Source: Dyadobacter soli (GTDB lineage Bacteria > Bacteroidota > Bacteroidia > Cytophagales > Spirosomataceae). Taken from it: a stretch of DNA of 64,000 nt. Below are positions 1 to 8,810 of this stretch, in pieces. The position numbers and the translations under genes are program-made. The notes under the pieces were generated by a model that was not told the DNA's origin, searched no databases, and saw only the letters and a list, made by a program, of their open reading frames with translations. Position 1 is the first letter of the stretch. Every line of letters starts with the position of its first letter. The stretch is from positions 248,001 through 312,000 of the forward strand of contig NZ_FNAN01000012.1 in assembly GCF_900101885.1 (NCBI RefSeq). The letters are read 5' to 3'.

Positions 1-119
1 GTGGGAAGGTTCCGGGAATCGTCGGGGCGAAGTTGCAGCGAATGCAATCAAACTTATTTGGACTTATTATAAACAAAGACCTATATTTGCCTATCGATTC
101 CGCTTGCGCCCACGATTGC

Positions 120-659
120 ATGACCGCCAATATTACCGATAACGCTCCTTTCCGGATAGACGAGAAGTCTTTCAAGCAGATCTATCTGGCTCATTGGGAG
201 AAGGTTTACGCGGTTTGCTACAACACCGTCCGCGATCCTGAACCTGCCAAAGGAATGGTGCAGGAAATCTTCAAATCGCTCTGGGAGCGGAAGGACGAGC
301 TGGAAATCACTACTTCCGTAGAGCGTTACCTGCTCCGTTCGGCCAAATTCAAGGTTTTCGAATATTTGCGGAATACCAAATCCCGCAAGGAGCATAACGA
401 AATTGCATTTGCGGATTACTGCGATCGTACGCATTGCACGGAGAACGATATTCTCTATAACAACCTCAAAAGCAAAGTCGACGACCTGGTAGACACCCTG
501 CCCTGCCAATGCCGGCGCGTTTACAAAATGAGCCGCGAAGAAGGCCTTAGCAACAAGGAGATCGCTTCTGCGCTGCTCATCTCCGAAAGGGCCGTCGAAT
601 ACCACATCACCCGTGCGCTCACCACCCTCCGCGCCAACCTTGCCGAATATATGCACTAG
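120..659 (+). CDS. ECF-type RNA polymerase sigma factor (FecI-like)
   Basis: An extracytoplasmic-function sigma factor that should direct RNA polymerase to a small regulon, probably the iron-uptake genes downstream. With the start at 120 the protein is 179 residues, normal for FecI-like factors. Region 2 is seen early (FKQIYLAHWEKVYAVCY, then VQEIFKSLWERKDEL) and a region 4 helix-turn-helix near the C-terminus (LSNKEIASALLISERAVEYH). An in-frame ATG at 33 would add 29 residues with no resemblance to the family, so 120 is preferred. A FecR-like gene follows at 746, the usual sigma/anti-sigma arrangement. The regulon is inferred from context only. Confidence 0.9.
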   Translation: MTANITDNAPFRIDEKSFKQIYLAHWEKVYAVCYNTVRDPEPAKGMVQEIFKSLWERKDELEITTSVERYLLRSAKFKVFEYLRNTKSRKEHNEIAFADYCDRTHCTENDILYNNLKSKVDDLVDTLPCQCRRVYKMSREEGLSNKEIASALLISERAVEYHITRALTTLRANLAEYMH

Positions 660-745
660 AATCGCCGGTGCGGCTTACGGCTAAGCTCAATTTATGCTAC
701 TTTTACTATCAGGAAGCATCACCAACCGAACTGTGGAGTACTTGA

Positions 746-1423
746 ATGAAGATCAGTAAAGAACTTATTGAAAAATACCACCATGGCCACTGCACCGACG
801 AGGAAAAGGCTGCGGTAGAAAACTGGCTCCTCAGCGACGATGCCGATGAAACCATGGATTGGAGCTCGCCGGACGAAAAAAACGCGGTGCGAACGGAAAT
901 GTGGAATGAAATCGCGGCGATGCTCCCCTCTTCGGAAGAAATCCCCGCCCCGAAACTGCGACCAACCATCACCCGTTCGTGGTGGAAACCGGCTGTGGCG
1001 GCTTGCCTGCTGGCCGTGCTGGGATCGGTTCTCTACAGTTTGAAGCACGAATCGGCTTCGCAGGAAGTGATTGCCCTCAATAATAGCTCCGGCACCGAAA
1101 ACAAGGCGCTGCACGAAAAAGAATTTACGCTCTCAATTGCCCCTAAAAGCAATGTGGCTATCAACAGTAAAACCGGCATCATGGATTTTTGCGGGGCTGT
1201 GCTGATCAATCCGAAAGAAGATATTGAACTCACTTTTCAGGGTACTTGTGCCAACCCTACCCAAAACCGGGAGAAAGTTTCATTAAAAAAAGGCCAAAAC
1301 TACATTGCGCTCAATTACGGCGGCAATGCGCAGAGCGGCGAAGTGATCGTCGTCGAGGAAGGTGCAATGGTAAGCCTCCCGCCGCTCGTTTTGAAGCAAC
1401 TCATGCATCAGTTCAATATCTGA
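746..1423 (+). CDS. FecR-like putative anti-sigma factor, short variant
   Basis: Probable membrane anti-sigma factor partner of the sigma factor at 120-659. The N-terminus (residues 1-60, ELIEKYHHGHCTDEEKAAVENWLL) matches the cytoplasmic anti-sigma segment of Bacteroidota FecR proteins. One membrane helix follows at about residues 83-98 (WWKPAVAACLLAVLGSVLY). The ~125-residue periplasmic part keeps a FecR-like order (an EFTLSIAPKSNVAINSKTG stretch), but the protein is about 100 residues shorter than a typical FecR and lacks the C-terminal secretin/TonB-like (DUF4974) domain. It may sense a signal differently from the standard FecR at 30388-31350. The next gene starts 8 bases after its stop, suggesting one transcript. 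Confidence 0.7.
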   Translation: MKISKELIEKYHHGHCTDEEKAAVENWLLSDDADETMDWSSPDEKNAVRTEMWNEIAAMLPSSEEIPAPKLRPTITRSWWKPAVAACLLAVLGSVLYSLKHESASQEVIALNNSSGTENKALHEKEFTLSIAPKSNVAINSKTGIMDFCGAVLINPKEDIELTFQGTCANPTQNREKVSLKKGQNYIALNYGGNAQSGEVIVVEEGAMVSLPPLVLKQLMHQFNI

Positions 1424-1431
1424 CCTAACTC

Positions 1432-2661
1432 ATGACACATCATTACCGGGGTGTTATCCACTTCGTCATTTTCGCATTGTTTTCTACAATACTGTTGCCG
1501 GGTTGCCGGGAGCAATCCAATGAAAAAGAAGACGTTGCGGGAAGGAGGTACAGTATTTATGCCATGATGAGGAATGGCAAAGAGTATATCTTCCAAACCG
1601 ATTCACTTGCGTCGGGCGAAATAAACCCCGAAAAATCGGGTGCGAAAGTCGTACCGGCACCGCTTTACTACGAGCTCATCGTGCGCGACGGCCAATATTA
1701 CAGCATAGATCGACGGGCAGGTTCTTTTGTGCGGTACAAGATTGCAAATGGGGAGTTTGTGAGGGATATGGCCATTGCTATGACCGGCTTTTCGTCCATC
1801 GAAAACTACAACTGGCTGTCGCGGGACTCTCTGATGATCCTGGGCTACGACGACGACGCGCGGAAAGTACGTTATGTAAAAATTCATGTCCCCGACCTCA
1901 GCATTACGCAGGGTACAGTGCCGATTCCCGCACCGTTTGGTAACTATAACTGGCTTTCCATCGGCTTTTCACAGTTTCTCGAAGGCAAATTGTACATCGG
2001 CTACTGCTACCATACCTACACGCTGGACAACTACACCACAGGCGACACCATGTACACCGCCGTGCTCGATTATCCGCAATTGCAGTCGCTGAAAACACTG
2101 AAAGATACCCGCTCCGTATATCCGGGTGGCGTTAATACCCGACAGGGCCATTCATTTGTTACCGAGAATGGTGATTTCTACTTTATCTCCTGCCCGGGAA
2201 TCGCATTGGGAAATTATCCCGAAAAACCGACCGGCATTTTCCGGATTAAAAAATCTCAGGAAGAAATAGATCCTGCTTATTTTTTCAACATCTCGGCATC
2301 CGCTATTAAAAACCACGGCTACGGTTTCTGGTATGTAGGGAATGGCAAAGCCATCGTACGAACCGAGCGAAAAGGGCTCTACACAGGTATGAAGGACCAT
2401 TATAAAGTCCCCCACTTCGATTTTTACCTGCTCGACCTTGAAAAGCAAACCACCCACCGGCTACCGCTCCCACTCGACAAAGGAAGTTCCCGCCAATGCG
2501 TGCTCGTGGAGAATGGGACGGTTTATATCACCGTTAATTCGGAAAATGAAGGGTGTTATGTCTGGCTACTCGATCCTGCAACGGGAGCTTTGAAGAAAGG
2601 CCTGAAACTCAGTGATGACACCGAGTATATTTTGCGATTGGAGCGATTGAATGACCGATAA
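1432..2661 (+). CDS. Surface lipoprotein, beta-propeller-like (DUF4374-like)
   Basis: A 409-residue lipoprotein. The signal peptide ends in a lipobox (LLPGC, Cys about residue 25), so it is acylated and probably sits on the outer membrane. The body has repeated short aromatic beta segments (FVRYKIANGEFVRD, YNWLSRDSLMILGYDDD, GIFRIKKSQEE, FYLLDLEKQ), as expected of a propeller. Size, lipobox and neighbours resemble DUF4374 proteins that accompany PepSY and TonB genes in Bacteroidota, the setting of the XusB siderophore-binding lipoprotein. That comparison is from memory. It lies 8 bases after the anti-sigma gene. A role in binding a ferric chelate is inference. Confidence 0.6.
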   Translation: MTHHYRGVIHFVIFALFSTILLPGCREQSNEKEDVAGRRYSIYAMMRNGKEYIFQTDSLASGEINPEKSGAKVVPAPLYYELIVRDGQYYSIDRRAGSFVRYKIANGEFVRDMAIAMTGFSSIENYNWLSRDSLMILGYDDDARKVRYVKIHVPDLSITQGTVPIPAPFGNYNWLSIGFSQFLEGKLYIGYCYHTYTLDNYTTGDTMYTAVLDYPQLQSLKTLKDTRSVYPGGVNTRQGHSFVTENGDFYFISCPGIALGNYPEKPTGIFRIKKSQEEIDPAYFFNISASAIKNHGYGFWYVGNGKAIVRTERKGLYTGMKDHYKVPHFDFYLLDLEKQTTHRLPLPLDKGSSRQCVLVENGTVYITVNSENEGCYVWLLDPATGALKKGLKLSDDTEYILRLERLNDR

Positions 2662-2666
2662 ATCAA

Positions 2667-3554
2667 TCAGGCGGTAAGGATTTCCGCTGGTGTCAAACCG
2701 GTCACTTCGGAAATTGTTTCGATGTCAAAACCTTTTGCCTTCATGTTACGGGCTATGGACAACTTCCCTTCTTTAATGCCCTCCACTTTACCTTCTTTCA
2801 TACCCTCCTTAATCGCCTGCTCGCGCGCATAAGCGTCGGAATTCTCGTTATCCCATTTAGCCTTTAAATATGCATCCCACGCCATTTTTTCTTCTTTGGT
2901 TAGATTACAAACTTCTGCTACCCTGAAAACTTTCTCAAATACAGGCTTCGTAAGACCTATCGGAATATCATTCAATTTACTTAAATTTTTAAACAAATAC
3001 AGCCATCTGTCCAGCTCGGTGACGAGTTCGGCTTCCGTTTTATTGAAACCCGGCATTTCAATAAATGTCAGTCCGAAATTATTGTAGAACACCCGGCCGT
3101 CACTTTTCTTTATAAGGCGGATTTCGTGCAGATAATGATCGTTATCTGAATCCTCAAAACAGAAATCCATCAATCCTACCAGATACACGGGTTTCAAGTC
3201 GTATTTCCAATGGGCGGCACCCGCCCCTACCTGGTCGCGGATGAGTGATGCCGCATAGTAGAGGCAACGATCCCTGAAATATTCCTGCCGGACGCGCTGC
3301 ACCTCCACAATGAATTGCTCCCCGTCGGCGCCCGTGCAGCAGAGGTCGAAGATCGCCTTGCGAAACCGGGAAAGCTGCGCATTGTTCTCGTTCTGGTTGA
3401 ATGTCAGATCCCTCACTTGCCGCTCGCCTTCAAAAAGCACGTTCAGGAAATCGATCAAAATGTCCTTGTTGGCGTCTGTGCCAAAAATCCGTTTGAAACC
3501 AAAATCAGTGAAAGGGTCGATAAATCGCCCGCAGGGTATTTGATGCATTTCCAT
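2667..3554 (-). CDS. Rpn family PD-(D/E)XK nuclease / putative transposase
   Basis: A 295-residue protein of the Rpn/YhgA-like family: recombination-promoting nucleases with a restriction-enzyme-like fold, often annotated as PD-(D/E)XK transposases. Visible features are the family N-terminus (FIDPFTDFGFKRIFG), the catalytic core D70 with E84-x-Q86 (IFDLCCTGADGEQFIVEVQ), and a charged repetitive C-terminus (KEGMKEGKVEGIKEGK) ending in a small helical tail (TISEVTGLTPAEIL). These genes occur in many copies in Bacteroidota genomes. It sits opposite to the uptake genes on both sides, with its 3' end 5 bases from the lipoprotein stop, as if inserted between them. No terminal inverted repeats were seen around it. 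Confidence 0.85.
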   Translation of the reverse strand: MEMHQIPCGRFIDPFTDFGFKRIFGTDANKDILIDFLNVLFEGERQVRDLTFNQNENNAQLSRFRKAIFDLCCTGADGEQFIVEVQRVRQEYFRDRCLYYAASLIRDQVGAGAAHWKYDLKPVYLVGLMDFCFEDSDNDHYLHEIRLIKKSDGRVFYNNFGLTFIEMPGFNKTEAELVTELDRWLYLFKNLSKLNDIPIGLTKPVFEKVFRVAEVCNLTKEEKMAWDAYLKAKWDNENSDAYAREQAIKEGMKEGKVEGIKEGKLSIARNMKAKGFDIETISEVTGLTPAEILTA

Positions 3555-3681
3555 AGTGTGTACTGACAGAGCTAACAGCTTTCCAAGTTAAAACAAAGCT
3601 TCAGATCCCGGCCCCTCGCGACCGTCTGATAATTCATTTTTTATGCAACGGCCTTCGGGAAATGCGCGATTGGGCTACTCA

Positions 3682-3711
3682 TTTCAAAAGGACATAACCC
3701 TCCTTTTGAAA
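3682..3711. promoter_or_regulatory. 11-bp perfect inverted repeat between divergent genes
   Basis: TTTCAAAAGGA (3682-3692) pairs perfectly with TCCTTTTGAAA (3701-3711) across an 8-base loop. It sits in the divergent gap between the Rpn gene and the PepSY gene, 35 bases before the PepSY start. No T-run follows on either strand, so an operator or a leader hairpin is more likely than a terminator. It does not look like a Fur box. Confidence 0.45.
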
Positions 3712-3746
3712 CTTCAAAAAATTGGCGAAATAAGAGTTGGTATTCC

Positions 3747-4904
3747 ATGAATATGCTTAAAAAAATTAATGCCTGGCTGCACCTGTGGCTGGGGCTGGCT
3801 TCCGGGATTGTGGTTATAATAGTTGGTTTCACGGGCTGCATTCTTGTATTCGAAAGCGAACTGGAAGCGCTTACGATGAAACACCTCCATGCGCCCAACC
3901 CCGACAATAAGGCAATGCTCCCGCCGTCGACCCTCTGGAAGTCGGTGAAACAGGCGCTGCCCGAAAAAAAAATTCACAGCGTTTGGTACCACGGCAAAGA
4001 CCAGACCGCCCATTTCAGCCTTGACTCCGATTCGCTGGTGTACGTGAACCCCTACACCGCCGAAATCGTGGCGATGGTCGATCATGAAGATTTCTTCCAT
4101 TTTATCCTCGACGGCCACACCAGCCTGTGGATCGAGGGCAAGCTCGGGACGGGAATCGTGAGCTACGCTACCCTGATATTTTTCATACTCCTGATCACCG
4201 GCGTCATACTCTGGTGGCCCAAAAAGTGGACGAAATCGGAACGGGAAAAGGCGCTGACCGTCAAATGGCGGGCTAAGTTCAAGCGGGTGAACTACGATCT
4301 GCATAATGTACTAGGCTTCTATTCGCTCACCATTGCATTGATACTGACCATCACCGGGCTCATCATGGGTTTCCAATGGTTTAATAAGAGCTTCTACTGG
4401 ATGGTTTCCGGCGGGGGGGCTGCTCCACGATACGAGCGCGCCTTTTCGGATACCACGCAAAACCTGCCGCTTGCAGGCCTCGCGAACGTGGATGCCGCCT
4501 GGCGGAAGGGCGTTACCGAAATCGGGGTGCTGAATAAAGAGGCAATTATCGTCTCATTTCCCGACAAGGCTTCCGAACCGATCGATCTTTGCACGGATAT
4601 GCATAACGGCTCGTGGCGCTACGTGTACCTCGACCAGAACACATTGGAAGAGTTGCCCGCGAGCCAGCCGCAGATTTCGGAGCTGGGTATGGCGCAATGG
4701 CTCCGCCGGACAAACTACGCCATGCACGTCGGTGCGGTCGGGGGGCTGACAACGAAAATCCTCTTTTTCATCGCCAGCCTGATCTGTACAAGCCTGCCTA
4801 TTACCGGTTTTTACATTTGGTGGGGTAAAAAAGCCAAAACCAAAAAGCGAAGCAAAACATCGTCCACCGCTCCCCGATTTTCGGTTTCTGCCGGTAAAGC
4901 CTGA
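3747..4904 (+). CDS. PepSY-associated transmembrane protein
   Basis: Inner-membrane protein of 385 residues with four predicted helices: about 15-38 (LHLWLGLASGIVVIIVGF), 138-158, 190-212 and 340-362. Between them lie PepSY-type extracytoplasmic segments. Family histidines are present near the membrane (WLHLWLG, FHFILDGHTSLW, DLHNVLGFY, NYAMHVGAVGG) and are plausible heme ligands. In related proteins such as FpvG and XusC these are linked to reduction and release of iron from siderophores. The TonB receptor starts 70 bases downstream on the same strand, so the pair probably works together in iron acquisition. The basic tail (KKAKTKKRSK) should be cytoplasmic. Confidence 0.88.
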   Translation: MNMLKKINAWLHLWLGLASGIVVIIVGFTGCILVFESELEALTMKHLHAPNPDNKAMLPPSTLWKSVKQALPEKKIHSVWYHGKDQTAHFSLDSDSLVYVNPYTAEIVAMVDHEDFFHFILDGHTSLWIEGKLGTGIVSYATLIFFILLITGVILWWPKKWTKSEREKALTVKWRAKFKRVNYDLHNVLGFYSLTIALILTITGLIMGFQWFNKSFYWMVSGGGAAPRYERAFSDTTQNLPLAGLANVDAAWRKGVTEIGVLNKEAIIVSFPDKASEPIDLCTDMHNGSWRYVYLDQNTLEELPASQPQISELGMAQWLRRTNYAMHVGAVGGLTTKILFFIASLICTSLPITGFYIWWGKKAKTKKRSKTSSTAPRFSVSAGKA

Positions 4905-4974
4905 TATTTACAGTTATTACATTTCATCAACCCCTAATTTCCTCGGTAACCCGCCGGGCTGCTCTTTCTTACCT

Positions 4975-7419
4975 ATGAAATTTCAATACAGTTACCGTCT
5001 ACTCTTGCCTTTTCTGATTAGCCTGCTGATCATTCAAACCACCTTTTCACAAACATTACCAGGTTATTTGATCAAAGGAACGCTCATCGATTCGGCGTCA
5101 TCCAAAGTCATTGAATTTGCCACGATCAGCATTCTCGATGACCAGGAGCAGGTCGTTGCGCTTACCTATTCCGATGAAAATGGTTTTTTCAAATCCACAG
5201 ACATTAAAACGGGTTCTTATTCCCTAAGCCTCTCCTTCGTCGGGTATCGCCAGAAGCGGCTTGCATTCAAAATCACTTCCACCGCACCTTACGATTTTGG
5301 GACTATCAAACTGATTTCAGACGTAAAACAGCTCGACGCGGTGACCGTCACTGGTGTGAAGCAACTGGTAGAACAACAACCCGGAATGCTTATTTACAAT
5401 GCCGAAAAAGACATTAGCAATACCGGAGGAACGGCGGCCGACGTACTTCGGAAAGCACCGATCCTCAATGTCGACGCTGCCGGTAATGTGACTATGCGTG
5501 GCAATTCCAACCTGCGTATCCTCATCAACGGCAAATACTCCGGCCAGATGGCCCGTAATGCAGCCGACGCATTGAATATGATGCCCGCGGGCTCGATCAA
5601 ATCCGTGGAGGTGATCACCAGCCCTTCTGCGCGCTACGATGCGGAAGGTGCGGCAGGGGTTATCAATATCATTACTAAAAAAGGCAACCAGAGCACCAGC
5701 GGCACCATCGAAGTTGTCGGCGGTAACCTTGAACAAGCTATCAATCCGCGCATTGCTGTGAACCGCGATAAGTGGAACATCAGCTCTACGCTGCATTTGC
5801 ACCGGTTCCGCAACAAGGAGTTGTCGAGCCTGGACCGTACTACTTTCGAAAACGGCGTGGAGACGGGTAAGGTCCGGCAGGAAATCGTGCGCGACAATGC
5901 CAAACCACACAGCTCGGGCGATGTGCAGATCGAATACCAGGCCGATAGCGCCAATGTTTTCAACTTCTCGGTGAATGGCTGGCTCGGCAACTGGCCGCAG
6001 AACAGCGAGCAGCAAAATAGCCGGCTTACGCCTGACGGACAGATTATCGACCAGTTTTATCAATCCGTCAAAACCAAAGCGCCGAATAAGGGGATCGATT
6101 TAAATTTAGGTTATACCAAAAAATTCAAAAAACCGGGCGAGGAACTGTACCTGATGGCGCAGCACAACCGCTCGATCGACGATTTCAACTACAATGCAAC
6201 CCAGCGTGACGACGAGCAGTTTCTCGTATACCGCGAAATCAATGATAACACCACCCACAACCGCGAATGGACGTTCCAGGGCGACTATATCCTGCCGCTG
6301 ACGCCGTCGGGCAAGCATGCGTTGGAAAGCGGTGTAAAAGCGATATTGCGCAATGTGGGAAGCGATTACCAGGTGCAGGCCAGCGAAAACGGCACGCCCG
6401 ACAAGCTTAGCATCGTGTCCGCCCGTACCGATCGGTTCGACTACCGCCAGGACGTGCTGGCCGCGTACAGCCAGCTCAAATTCAAATGGAGCGGCGGCTG
6501 GGCGCTGCATGCGGGAGCGCGTATGGAAGGGACTTTCCTCGAAGGCGACCAGCGCGATGCCGGCGTGCATTTTACCAGCAATTTCTGGAATTTTGTACCC
6601 AGCGCGACGATCTTCAAAAAGCTCGATGCGAACAACAACCTTACATTGAGCTACACCAAACGCATTTCCCGCCCGTCGATCTGGGACCTGAATCCGAACC
6701 GCGACAGCCAGGACCCGAAGAATATCGTGGTGGGTAACCCGTCGCTGAAACCGGAGGAAGTGAATCAGATGGAATTTACTTACGCATTACAGACGAACTC
6801 CGACCTGTTCCTGAACATCTCGGCATTCGGCAGAAAGACCAATAATTCCATCGAAAGCATTGTAACCATGGACGCGGAAGGCGTGGCGACGACCACCAAG
6901 CAAAACCTCGCCTCGAATGCGCAATACGGCGTCAATTTCTCGACATCGTTCTCGCTCCTGCCCGACTGGAAGATCAACAGCAATGCCAACATTCGTCAGG
7001 CACGTTTCAAAAGCGGCGCGCTCGGGATCGACAATAAAGGAATGGCGTGGGGACTCAATATCAATACCAGCCTGAAATTGCCCAAAAATTTCAGCGTACA
7101 GGCTTACGGCGACTACGACGCCCGCAGCATCGAACTGCAAGGCTTCGAAGGAGCGTGGTTATATTACAGTTTTTCGGCCAAAAAGGAGCTTCCCGCACGT
7201 AAGCTGACGATCACACTCACGACGGTAAGCCCCTTTGGCGCCTACCGGCCTCAAAAAGAGGTGGTAAGTTCACCCGAATTCTATTCGATCATGCGTAACC
7301 AGTACCTGATGCGCTCCGTGAAACTTTCGCTCAACTGGGAGTTCGGCGGGCTGTTCAAACAGGGATCTGGCCGCAAGATCAACAACGACGACCTTAAAAA
7401 CGTAAAACAAGGCGGTTGA
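4975..7419 (+). CDS. TonB-dependent receptor, outer membrane beta-barrel family
   Basis: An 814-residue outer-membrane receptor with signal peptide (LLLPFLISLLIIQTTFSQ). A carboxypeptidase-regulatory-like domain follows (residues ~32-110, GYLIKGTLIDSASSKVIEFA), then a plug (~115-235, including GVINIITKKG) and a large barrel. The C-terminal region is of the OMP_b-brl_3 type (PSLKPEEVNQMEFTYAL). It lacks the terminal Phe of SusC-like receptors and there is no SusD partner, so carbohydrate import is unlikely. The preceding PepSY gene points to iron or heme-type substrates, but the ligand cannot be read from the sequence. It converges with the YdcF-type gene with only 2 bases between them. Confidence 0.9.
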   Translation: MKFQYSYRLLLPFLISLLIIQTTFSQTLPGYLIKGTLIDSASSKVIEFATISILDDQEQVVALTYSDENGFFKSTDIKTGSYSLSLSFVGYRQKRLAFKITSTAPYDFGTIKLISDVKQLDAVTVTGVKQLVEQQPGMLIYNAEKDISNTGGTAADVLRKAPILNVDAAGNVTMRGNSNLRILINGKYSGQMARNAADALNMMPAGSIKSVEVITSPSARYDAEGAAGVINIITKKGNQSTSGTIEVVGGNLEQAINPRIAVNRDKWNISSTLHLHRFRNKELSSLDRTTFENGVETGKVRQEIVRDNAKPHSSGDVQIEYQADSANVFNFSVNGWLGNWPQNSEQQNSRLTPDGQIIDQFYQSVKTKAPNKGIDLNLGYTKKFKKPGEELYLMAQHNRSIDDFNYNATQRDDEQFLVYREINDNTTHNREWTFQGDYILPLTPSGKHALESGVKAILRNVGSDYQVQASENGTPDKLSIVSARTDRFDYRQDVLAAYSQLKFKWSGGWALHAGARMEGTFLEGDQRDAGVHFTSNFWNFVPSATIFKKLDANNNLTLSYTKRISRPSIWDLNPNRDSQDPKNIVVGNPSLKPEEVNQMEFTYALQTNSDLFLNISAFGRKTNNSIESIVTMDAEGVATTTKQNLASNAQYGVNFSTSFSLLPDWKINSNANIRQARFKSGALGIDNKGMAWGLNINTSLKLPKNFSVQAYGDYDARSIELQGFEGAWLYYSFSAKKELPARKLTITLTTVSPFGAYRPQKEVVSSPEFYSIMRNQYLMRSVKLSLNWEFGGLFKQGSGRKINNDDLKNVKQGG

Positions 7420-7421
7420 TA

Positions 7422-8676
7422 CTAGGGATCAAGCGGCTCATCGGCATCGATGTGCAATGCATCCAGCACGGGATAGAATTCCACGTCCGTTTCGCTGAGC
7501 CGCTTGCCCAACTTGTAAGGAACGTGGTTGATTTCCCGCATGCAGCGGTTCACGAATGCTTCGCTGGAAATCGAATAGCTTTGCGAACGCATGGTCGAAA
7601 CGAGGCAGGGCTTCTCCATCGGCATTCCGTAGCGGTAAAGCAACCGCACGCCATTGCGCATATTGGTAGTCGTGTGCCGCGCGTGAGGATCCATGATGAT
7701 CGCGTTTTCAGGCACTTTCAGGGTTTCCATTAAAAACTTCTTCATTTCATAGGCCTCGCTGTACTTCGTTTTGAATGGGTGAACGCGGCCGCCCGATACC
7801 AGGATATAGGGAGCCAACCCTTCGAAATACCGCAATGCAGCCACGCGGCAGCGCAGTATCCCGCCCTCGCTCAATGCACGCTCGGGAGAATCCGGGCCTG
7901 CGCCGGGAACGAGGATCAACGTATATTTGAATTTGTTCCAATCGATTTTCTTCACGCGATCAAAAGCAGCTTTGTTGACGGTCGAGATCATCGGCTCGTA
8001 ATCGGCAGCCTCGCTCCGTTCATTTACTTCCAGGAATTGAAGCGCGTAATGCATGGACGGGCCGAAAAACAGGTTCGCGTTTTTCTTCTCCTGACGCACC
8101 ACCTCCGTCACGTCGTATGCCAGCACCGGGTAGCTTTTGGCAGTAGTTTTAAATCCAATGGAATCGATGGCCGGGTAGTTAGGCTTTTTTCCTTCCGCGT
8201 ATACTTCAATGGTATGGTTAATGCCGTTCGCATCTTGTTCCCAGGCTTTTCGCAGCAATGCTTTTTCGCTGGCTTCTTTGATCAAAATATAAGTACCGGA
8301 AGGGATCAGATGCTGTTTCACCAATTTACCCAATGCATTGTTCCCGGTATAAAGCGCTTCCAGCCTCGCCCCTATCGCATTGATTTCTTCGGGCGAAAAC
8401 TTCATCTTACCCGTGTAGCAGAGGAAATCACCCTTACATTCTTTCACCGACGTTTCCAGGTTTTTGTATTTCAAACCCGCCACGGCGGTTAGCTCGCTAT
8501 CTTTTTCCAGCAAAGATTTTACTTCCGGAAGCGTTTCGAACAGGGTGAGCAAATACCAGTTTTTGGATAAATGAATTTCCGGTAATGAGTTGGTAATCCT
8601 GCTTCGGCGCACTGTTCTGAGCAAAGCCGGTCAGGGCAAGCAGCATTAAAAAGAAAAAGGTCAAAGGTTTAGTCAT
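7422..8676 (-). pseudogene. YdcF/SanA-like (DUF218) secreted protein, frameshifted near its N-terminus
   Basis: The main reading frame (7422-8624) encodes a DUF218-type protein: KFKYTLILVPGAGPDSPERALSE.., YILVSGGRVHPFKTKYSEA, and MDPHARHTTTNMRNGVRLL are core motifs. This frame can start only at a TTG (8624), with an odd arginine-rich beginning. One base out of phase, an ATG at 8676 opens a clear signal peptide (LTFFFLMLLALTGFAQ) that reads into the same region and then stops at 8497. Joining both frames, with one surplus base somewhere around 8530-8620, gives a ~417-residue exported protein. It is therefore either a one-base frameshift mutation, a sequencing error, or a gene that lost its export signal. 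Enzymatic function in this family is not established. Confidence 0.7.
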
Positions 8677-8754
8677 AGTTATAAAAGGAGTAAGAAAAGG
8701 CTGCAAACTAAATGAATCCGTTTGACGGGAGCATTACCTGAAAGTTAAGAAACG

Positions 8755-8782
8755 AAAAAGGCCCGGACGCAATGTCCGGACC
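8755..8782 (-). terminator. Intrinsic terminator of the giant T9SS protein gene
   Basis: Read on the minus strand: GGTCCGGAC, loop ATTGC, GTCCGGGCC, then TTTTT. The only imperfection becomes a G-U pair on the minus strand, which supports that direction. It lies 29 bases past the stop of the gene ending at 8811. Confidence 0.85.
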
Positions 8783-8810
8783 CGTGCTAGTGTGTGTTTT
8801 CGATCTAATA

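Noticed and set aside
7779..8492. 237-codon plus-strand ORF opposite the YdcF-type gene
   Set aside because: It is the antisense shadow of the YdcF frame; no domain, while the minus-strand frame has clear DUF218 motifs.
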